Source of the DNA: Streptomyces sp. NBC_01478
Lineage (GTDB): Bacteria > Actinomycetota > Actinomycetes > Streptomycetales > Streptomycetaceae
Direction of reading: 5' to 3'
Assembly: GCF_036227225.1 (NCBI RefSeq)
Contig: NZ_CP109444.1
Span: 9,219,501-9,283,500 of the forward strand
DNA: 64,000 bases
This document shows, in pieces, positions 60,275 through 64,000 of this stretch (position 1 is its first letter; each line of letters opens with the position of its first letter). Below the pieces are notes generated by a model. It was given only the letters and a program-made list of their open reading frames with translations. It did not search any database and was not told the DNA's origin. A program made the position numbers and the translations under genes.

Positions 60275-61200
60275 AGGTCACCTCCGTAGGCGGCGTCGAT
60301 ATCGGCGGGGTTCGTCCATGCCCTGTGGGTGGCATGCATGGGCGCGGCGTTCATGACCTCGTGGACGAGACTCGGCAGGACTCTCGGGGACAGGCCCTTG
60401 GCCCGATGGCGCTCCAGGGCGGCCCGGAGGTGGGCGGGGTCGATGCCCTCGTCGAGCAGCTTGCATACCTGTCCGCCGAGTTGCTTCAGGAAGTCGTCCG
60501 GCGGGCGGTGGTTGCACGCGCTGACGTACTCGGCAAGGAGGTCCCTGGTCGAGATGGTGTCGGGCGCGTGGGCGCTTGCGCCCCCCGAAGGGGTATTTCC
60601 TAGATCCACGGTCCTAGGTCCTAGATCCGGACGGTGAGGCGTCACCGCCGATGCGGGGAGGATTCCTGACTTCCTCACGGAGTGCTCCGTGAAATCGCTC
60701 TGACCTGCTGGTTTGCTATCAGGCGTGGAATGCGGTGCAGGCTCGCGAGCTTCGCGGGAGGTCTCACGGAGGGCTCCGGGAGGAGAAGGCGCGGACTCCG
60801 TGACGCTCGCCTCCGTCACCGGTGCGGCGATGATCGGCCGGGTCCGGGAAGGGCCGTTATGGCGAGGGCAATCGGGCAGACGGCTCATGCTCGGTCGGTT
60901 GATCTTCTGGTGCCGGTGCCATGTGACGACGTGCAGGTACCGCTTGTCGTCCGGGCCCGTGTAACGGCAGATCAGACCGGCGTCGGCGAGCTGCGCGAGG
61001 TCCGTCTCGACGTCGGAGGGCGTGTGGTCGGGGCGCAGCACCCACAGCTGCCCGGCGATGATCGCGGCGTGGTCCCGGTGGCGGCCCTGGTCGTCGGCCT
61101 GGGTGAGCAGGCCGAAGAAGGTGCGCTCGGCGGTCAGGGAGACGGCGGCCAGGGACTCGGAGACGAAGGCTTCGGGCTTGATGGTGCGGATTCGTGCCAA
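60271..61200 (-). CDS. DnaD-like/phage-replisome-organiser type replication protein
   Basis: 309 residues. The N-terminal winged helix begins MARIRTIKPEAFVSESLAAVSLTAERTFFGLLTQADDQGR, the standard start of actinobacterial element and phage replication proteins. HRHQKINRPSMSRLPDCP follows, then a disordered Pro/Ser/Thr linker and a C-terminal helical domain (LLAEYVSACNHRPPDDFLKQLGGQVCKLLDEG). It would bind the element's origin and recruit the DnaC-like loader encoded directly downstream with a 4-base overlap. Confidence 0.8.
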   Translation of the reverse strand: MARIRTIKPEAFVSESLAAVSLTAERTFFGLLTQADDQGRHRDHAAIIAGQLWVLRPDHTPSDVETDLAQLADAGLICRYTGPDDKRYLHVVTWHRHQKINRPSMSRLPDCPRHNGPSRTRPIIAAPVTEASVTESAPSPPGALRETSREAREPAPHSTPDSKPAGQSDFTEHSVRKSGILPASAVTPHRPDLGPRTVDLGNTPSGGASAHAPDTISTRDLLAEYVSACNHRPPDDFLKQLGGQVCKLLDEGIDPAHLRAALERHRAKGLSPRVLPSLVHEVMNAAPMHATHRAWTNPADIDAAYGGDL

Positions 61201-61457
61201 GAGGGGCGGGTCCTCACTCGGTTGCAGGTGGGCAGGAGCCCACGGCTCACCGTCGATCGGCGGTACGGGCGTACGGGGTGGGGGAGTTGACCGGCCGGCG
61301 GCGCAGGGCGCGTTGATGGCCGCTCGCGCTTTCCGGGGGTGTCGTCAACATAGCCACACCCAGGTCGCGCAAGTCCAGCCCCATCTCGCGCAATCTCTTA
61401 CGGCAGAAAGGCAGCCGTAAAAGCAGGCGGTAGAGGGCGGTGGCAAAACGGTAAGGC

Positions 61458-61478
61458 ACGATCGCCGGTTGACCAAAT
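61458..61478 (+). promoter_or_regulatory. Operator half-site ACGATCGCCGGTT-GACCAAA
   Basis: Shares ACGATCGCCGGTT-(G/A)ACCAAA with 61664-61683, differing at one position. It lies 258 bp before the start of the replication gene on the minus strand. Confidence 0.45.
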
Positions 61479-61663
61479 AGTTGTGCCGGTTTCCGAGCCA
61501 GAAGCATCACATCGGGAAGCCGTTGACGTGCTGGCGACGGGCAAGCTACAACACAACACCCCATGTCACAGCAGTTGCTGAGCGGCGATCGGCGCGGCGG
61601 CTCTCGGGTCATGTCAGCGCGGGGAACCGCTCCGCATGCGGACAACGCGGGGGAACATAGACC

Positions 61664-61689
61664 ACGATCGCCGGTTAACCAAACCGGCG
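61664..61689 (+). promoter_or_regulatory. Operator with inverted repeat CGCCGGTT / AACCGGCG
   Basis: Arms 61669-61676 and 61682-61689 are perfectly complementary, with a 5-nt spacer. It ends 22 bp before the repressor start at 61712, an ideal place for autoregulation. Confidence 0.6.
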
Positions 61690-61711
61690 AATGGACGCTA
61701 CAACTGGAGCC

Positions 61712-61969
61712 ATGCCCGCACGCTCATTGGAAATCGGTCCCGCAGGAATGCGGACGGCCCGCACCATCGAAATCATTCGCACCGAACGCGGCTTGTCGCA
61801 ACGCCAACTCGCCCGCCGCGTCACCGCACTTGGCCACCCGATGTCCAACACCATGTTGTCTCGCATCGAACGCGTTCAGCGCCGGTGCGACATCGACGAC
61901 CTTGTGGCTCTCGCCGAGGCGCTGCACGTCGCACCTCCAGTGCTTCTCGGAGACCCTGGACTCGTCTGA
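61712..61969 (+). CDS. Small XRE-family repressor
   Basis: 85 residues from the ATG at 61712, which has TGGAG just upstream; an ATG 7 codons earlier lacks one. Nearly the whole protein is a Cro/C1-type helix-turn-helix (IEIIRTERGLSQRQLARRVTALGHPMSNTMLSRIERVQRRCDIDDLVALAEALHVAPPVLL). Likely keeps the replication and excision genes quiet through the GGTT-N5-AACC-type operators on both sides of its gene. Confidence 0.8.
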   Translation: MPARSLEIGPAGMRTARTIEIIRTERGLSQRQLARRVTALGHPMSNTMLSRIERVQRRCDIDDLVALAEALHVAPPVLLGDPGLV

Positions 61970-62061
61970 CCAGCCTCCGGAGCCGGATTCACAGTCCTGG
62001 GGCCGCCGGCGAGTGCTTGCCCTGGGCCATACGGCTCGTACTCGATGGGGCATATAGCACG

Positions 62062-62090
62062 GGATCCCCGGTTACCGAAACCAGGGATCC
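62062..62090 (+). promoter_or_regulatory. Operator with inverted repeat upstream of the excisionase
   Basis: 12-bp arms starting GGATCCC and ending GGTT / AACC...GGGATCC with one mismatch and a 5-nt spacer (ACCGA). Inner arms GGTT/AACC match the site at 61664-61689. It lies 110 bp before the excisionase start. Confidence 0.55.
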
Positions 62091-62199
62091 TCCACACCAT
62101 TGATGGTGTTCGCCGACCGCGCTCGGCGGAGAGTGCCCCTTTCCAATGTCACGCCGCCTGGCAACACCCACCCCCGCGCCACGCCCACGGAGGCCAACT

Positions 62200-62523
62200 A
62201 TGCCCGCACGTCCGCCTTCTGCTCCGAACCCGAGCGCCGTTCCAGTGCCGGACGTCACCCCTGCAACGCGCCAGGCATTCCTGAGCGTGAAAGACGCCGC
62301 CGAATACCTCGGCCTGTCCCCGCACACCCTCTACGTCTGGCGGCATCGCCGAAACGGCCCGCCAAGTTTCCGGATGGGGCCGCGTGGCCGCGTCATGTAC
62401 CGGATAGAAGCGCTCGACGCCTGGATTCGAGAACAGGAGCACGCCGACTCGCGCTCCAACACGACTCTGAGCCCATTGGGCGCCGCACCGCAGAAGCGCT
62501 CGGACTACGCCACGGGCGCCTGA
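62200..62523 (+). CDS. xis: Excisionase/MerR-like HTH protein (Xis)
   Basis: 107 residues from the ATG at 62200, with CGGAGG six bases upstream. After a Pro-rich start, QAFLSVKDAAEYLGLSPHTLYVWRHRRNGPPSFRMGPRGRVMYRIEALDAWIREQE is the winged-helix "helix-turn-helix domain 17" found in excisionases. Directly upstream of the integrase in the standard xis-int order; it would bend att DNA to favour excision. Confidence 0.82.
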   Translation: MPARPPSAPNPSAVPVPDVTPATRQAFLSVKDAAEYLGLSPHTLYVWRHRRNGPPSFRMGPRGRVMYRIEALDAWIREQEHADSRSNTTLSPLGAAPQKRSDYATGA

Positions 62524-62570
62524 CACCGGGCTGACTGCTACCGCACGCAACCTGCCATCGAGGGAAGTAT

Positions 62571-63797
62571 TTGGCCGGCTACATAGAAGACCGTTGGATC
62601 AAGAAAAAGAAGGACCCCGACACCGGCAAGCGGGAACGCACCGCCCGCTACGGCAAGGGCTCGCGGTACCGCGTCGCCGGTATCCCCGGTGTCCGAGACA
62701 AGTCGTTCGACGTGCTCGAAGACGCCAAGGCGTGGCTGCGCAGGGCCGGCACCGACAGCGAACGCGGCGAGTTCGTCGATCCCCGCGACGGCTCCATCAC
62801 GCTGGACGACTACGTAACACGCTTCTGGCAGACGGGAGTTCGCGGTGCGCCCGGCACGATCAAACGCATCGACGAACGCGTCCGCCTCCACATCCAGCCT
62901 CAACTGGGCACCGTCGCCCTGCGGGACATCAGCCCGGCGGTACTGCGTGGCTACATCGCCACGCTGGAGAGCGAACTGTCACCGCGATACGCCCGGCAGA
63001 TCCTCGGCTCGCTCTCGAACATCTTCGAGACCGCCATCGACGACAAGCGCCTGGTGCGCAATCCGATGCGGGCCAAGTCCGTGCGGTGGCCCAAGGCGCC
63101 GGAGGATCAGAGGGAAGCCTGGCCCCTGGAGACCGCGCAACGCGTACGGGACGCGATCAACGCGCGCTACCGCATTGCCGTCGTGCTCGCGCTGGGCTGC
63201 GGGCTGCGCCAGGGTGAGGTCTTCGGGCTGTCGCCGGAGGACGTCGACTTCGCCCGTGGAGTCCTGCGCATCCGCCGGCAGGTCCAACTCCTCGGCGGGC
63301 GGCTGTACTTCACCCTGCCGAAGGGCGGCAAGACTCGCGTCGTCGACATGCCCCCGTCGGTCGCTGCGGCCCTGGCCCAGTACTTCATGGAGTACCCGGC
63401 GGTCGAGGTGGAGCTGCCGTGGGGCGGCCCGGAGCCCGAACGGGAGACGAAGAAGTTCCCGCTCGTCATCACCACGACGTACGGCAACGCCCTGCGCGCG
63501 AACATCTTCAACGTCGAGGTGTGGAAGCCTGCCCTGGCCGCCGCCGGAGTCATCCCCCTGCGGGAGAAGGGCGAGCGGTGGAAGGCGTCTCGCAAGGACG
63601 GCTTCCACGTGCTCCGGCACACGTACGCCTCGGTGATCCTGGAAGCGGGCGAGTCCGTCGTAACCCTGGCCCGCTGGCTCGGCCATTCGAGCCCGACCAT
63701 CACCCTGGACTACTACGCCCACTTCATGCCGGAGGCCGGCGGCAAGGGGCGCGGCGCCGTTGATGCGTTGCTCGGCCAGCCTGCACTGGCCGCGTAG
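62571..63797 (+). CDS. int: Tyrosine site-specific integrase
   Basis: 408 residues from a TTG with GAGGGAAG upstream. An AP2-like arm-binding start (YIEDRWIKKKKDPDTGKRER), a SAM-like core-binding domain (ITLDDYVTRFWQTGVRGAPGTIKRIDERV) and the catalytic domain with Arg in GCGLRQGEVFGL, Lys in LPKGGKTR, H-x-x-R in FHVLRHTYAS, and WLGHSSPTITLDYYAHF carrying the last His and the nucleophilic Tyr. Complete family length. The candidate attR lies about 180 bp downstream. Confidence 0.92.
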   Translation: MAGYIEDRWIKKKKDPDTGKRERTARYGKGSRYRVAGIPGVRDKSFDVLEDAKAWLRRAGTDSERGEFVDPRDGSITLDDYVTRFWQTGVRGAPGTIKRIDERVRLHIQPQLGTVALRDISPAVLRGYIATLESELSPRYARQILGSLSNIFETAIDDKRLVRNPMRAKSVRWPKAPEDQREAWPLETAQRVRDAINARYRIAVVLALGCGLRQGEVFGLSPEDVDFARGVLRIRRQVQLLGGRLYFTLPKGGKTRVVDMPPSVAAALAQYFMEYPAVEVELPWGGPEPERETKKFPLVITTTYGNALRANIFNVEVWKPALAAAGVIPLREKGERWKASRKDGFHVLRHTYASVILEAGESVVTLARWLGHSSPTITLDYYAHFMPEAGGKGRGAVDALLGQPALAA

Positions 63798-63818
63798 ACA
63801 TCCTCTCCGCACAACCCA

Positions 63819-63861
63819 CGAAACGGGTGGGCACAGCGATCTGCTGTGCCCACCCGTTTCG
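63819..63861 (+). terminator. Integrase terminator
   Basis: Perfect 19-bp stem (63819-63837 with 63843-63861) and GATCT loop, 22 bp after the integrase stop. Confidence 0.85.
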
Positions 63862-63975
63862 GCGTTCCACAAGGGAAGTTGGCTACTCTCCGTGCCGATC
63901 AGTGCTGCCAGCCTGCGCTTCAGCGGCGAGGCAACCGCAGGTCAACGCCCGCGATCGCATGAGACCGCGCAGATT

Positions 63976-64000
63976 GGAGCGCGGCCCATTCTCCCCAGAT
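63976..64000 (+). repeat. Right direct repeat, candidate attR
   Basis: GGAGCGCGGC then CC followed by the core ATTCTCCCCAGAT at the very window end; 23/25 identical to 6510-6534. GCCCGCGATCGCA also occurs at 63947-63959, as at 6491-6503 on the left. The repeat may continue outside the window. Confidence 0.55.

Larger units (their letters stand above)
61201..61711. other. Regulatory region between replication and repressor genes
   Basis: About 510 bp with no well-supported gene; a 132-codon minus frame (61247-61645) lacks a ribosome site and typical codon bias at its end. It holds the CGCCGGTT-type sites at 61458 and 61664, so the divergent promoters of the replication/transfer operon and the repressor probably lie here, perhaps with the replication origin. 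Confidence 0.5.
6510..64000. mobile_element. Probable 57-kb integrated mobilizable element (boundaries inferred)
   Basis: A 25-bp direct repeat (23/25 identical; shared core ATTCTCCCCAGAT) lies at 6510-6534 and 63976-64000. A GCCCGCGATCGCA block precedes each copy, at 6491 and 63947. The right copy follows an integrase gene and its terminator, the usual position of an att site. Next to the integrase lie excisionase, repressor, replication, MobC and relaxase genes. Against this, 23-43 kb looks like normal Streptomyces accessory chromosome, and the repeat could extend past the window end. The true element might be shorter, covering only about 44-64 kb. Confidence 0.5.

Noticed and set aside
61247..61645. 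132-aa minus-strand ORF upstream of the repressor
   Set aside because: No ribosome site, mixed codon bias and overlap with operator sites; kept as regulatory DNA.

Overview
The window is high-GC actinomycete DNA, almost certainly Streptomyces. Third codon positions are nearly all G or C, many starts are GTG or TTG, and the families are typical of the genus: WhiB, LAL regulators, an XRE-DUF5753/DUF6879 locus, DUF317 and large RHS proteins. No rRNA, tRNA or CRISPR array was found.

Layout. 0-6.5 kb looks like ordinary chromosome: a partial response regulator, a DUF418/DUF1624-type membrane protein, a two-part sensory-looking membrane protein, a broken hydrolase and a PQQ-propeller membrane protein. 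A 25-bp imperfect direct repeat (23/25 identical) lies at 6510-6534 and at 63976-64000. The second copy follows a tyrosine integrase and its terminator. I read 6.5-64 kb as a probable 57-kb integrated element, or at least a mosaic whose right end is an integrative mobilizable element.

Inside it, 6.6-8.6 kb holds a corA remnant and a putative PD-(D/E)XK-like protein. 9-21.8 kb is a polymorphic-toxin locus: a 1,703-aa surface protein diverges from a 2,254-aa RHS protein ending in a DddA/SCP1.201-type deaminase domain, followed by an overlapping Imm1-type immunity gene. Transposase and restriction-gene scars follow (21.9-22.9 kb). 23-43.4 kb is a redox/detoxification and regulator region with NDH-2, WhiB, aldehyde dehydrogenase, SnoaL-like proteins, hydrolases, SDR, MDR, two AraC regulators and three LAL paralogues. 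Six copies of a directional near-palindrome (CAGTC-N4-GACTGAAG) sit 53-76 bp upstream of start codons there and suggest one regulon. 44-46.4 kb holds a two-gene CBASS anti-phage system (CD-NTase plus Cap15-like 2TM effector) beside a convergent gene with an R-x4-H, HEPN-like motif.

47.3-53.2 kb is the most unusual part. It is a tightly coupled minus-strand operon encoding a stand-alone MurF C-terminal domain, a C39-type cysteine peptidase, a D-Ala-D-Ala-ligase-family ATP-grasp enzyme, a DapF-type epimerase, a Nudix protein with a damaged catalytic box and two very small proteins, led by an XRE/DUF6879 regulatory pair. It looks like a set of peptidoglycan stem-peptide enzymes repurposed for a small peptide or cell-wall product. 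I know of no description of this arrangement.

53.3-64 kb is the element's own machinery: three palindromes at exact 24-bp spacing, DUF317 protein, lipoprotein, MobA-type relaxase, MobC, a five-TM transfer-like protein, a DnaC-like ATPase with a CTG start, a DnaD-like replication protein, a small XRE repressor with inverted-repeat operators, an excisionase and the integrase. No FtsK/TraB-like translocase is visible, so transfer probably depends on another element.
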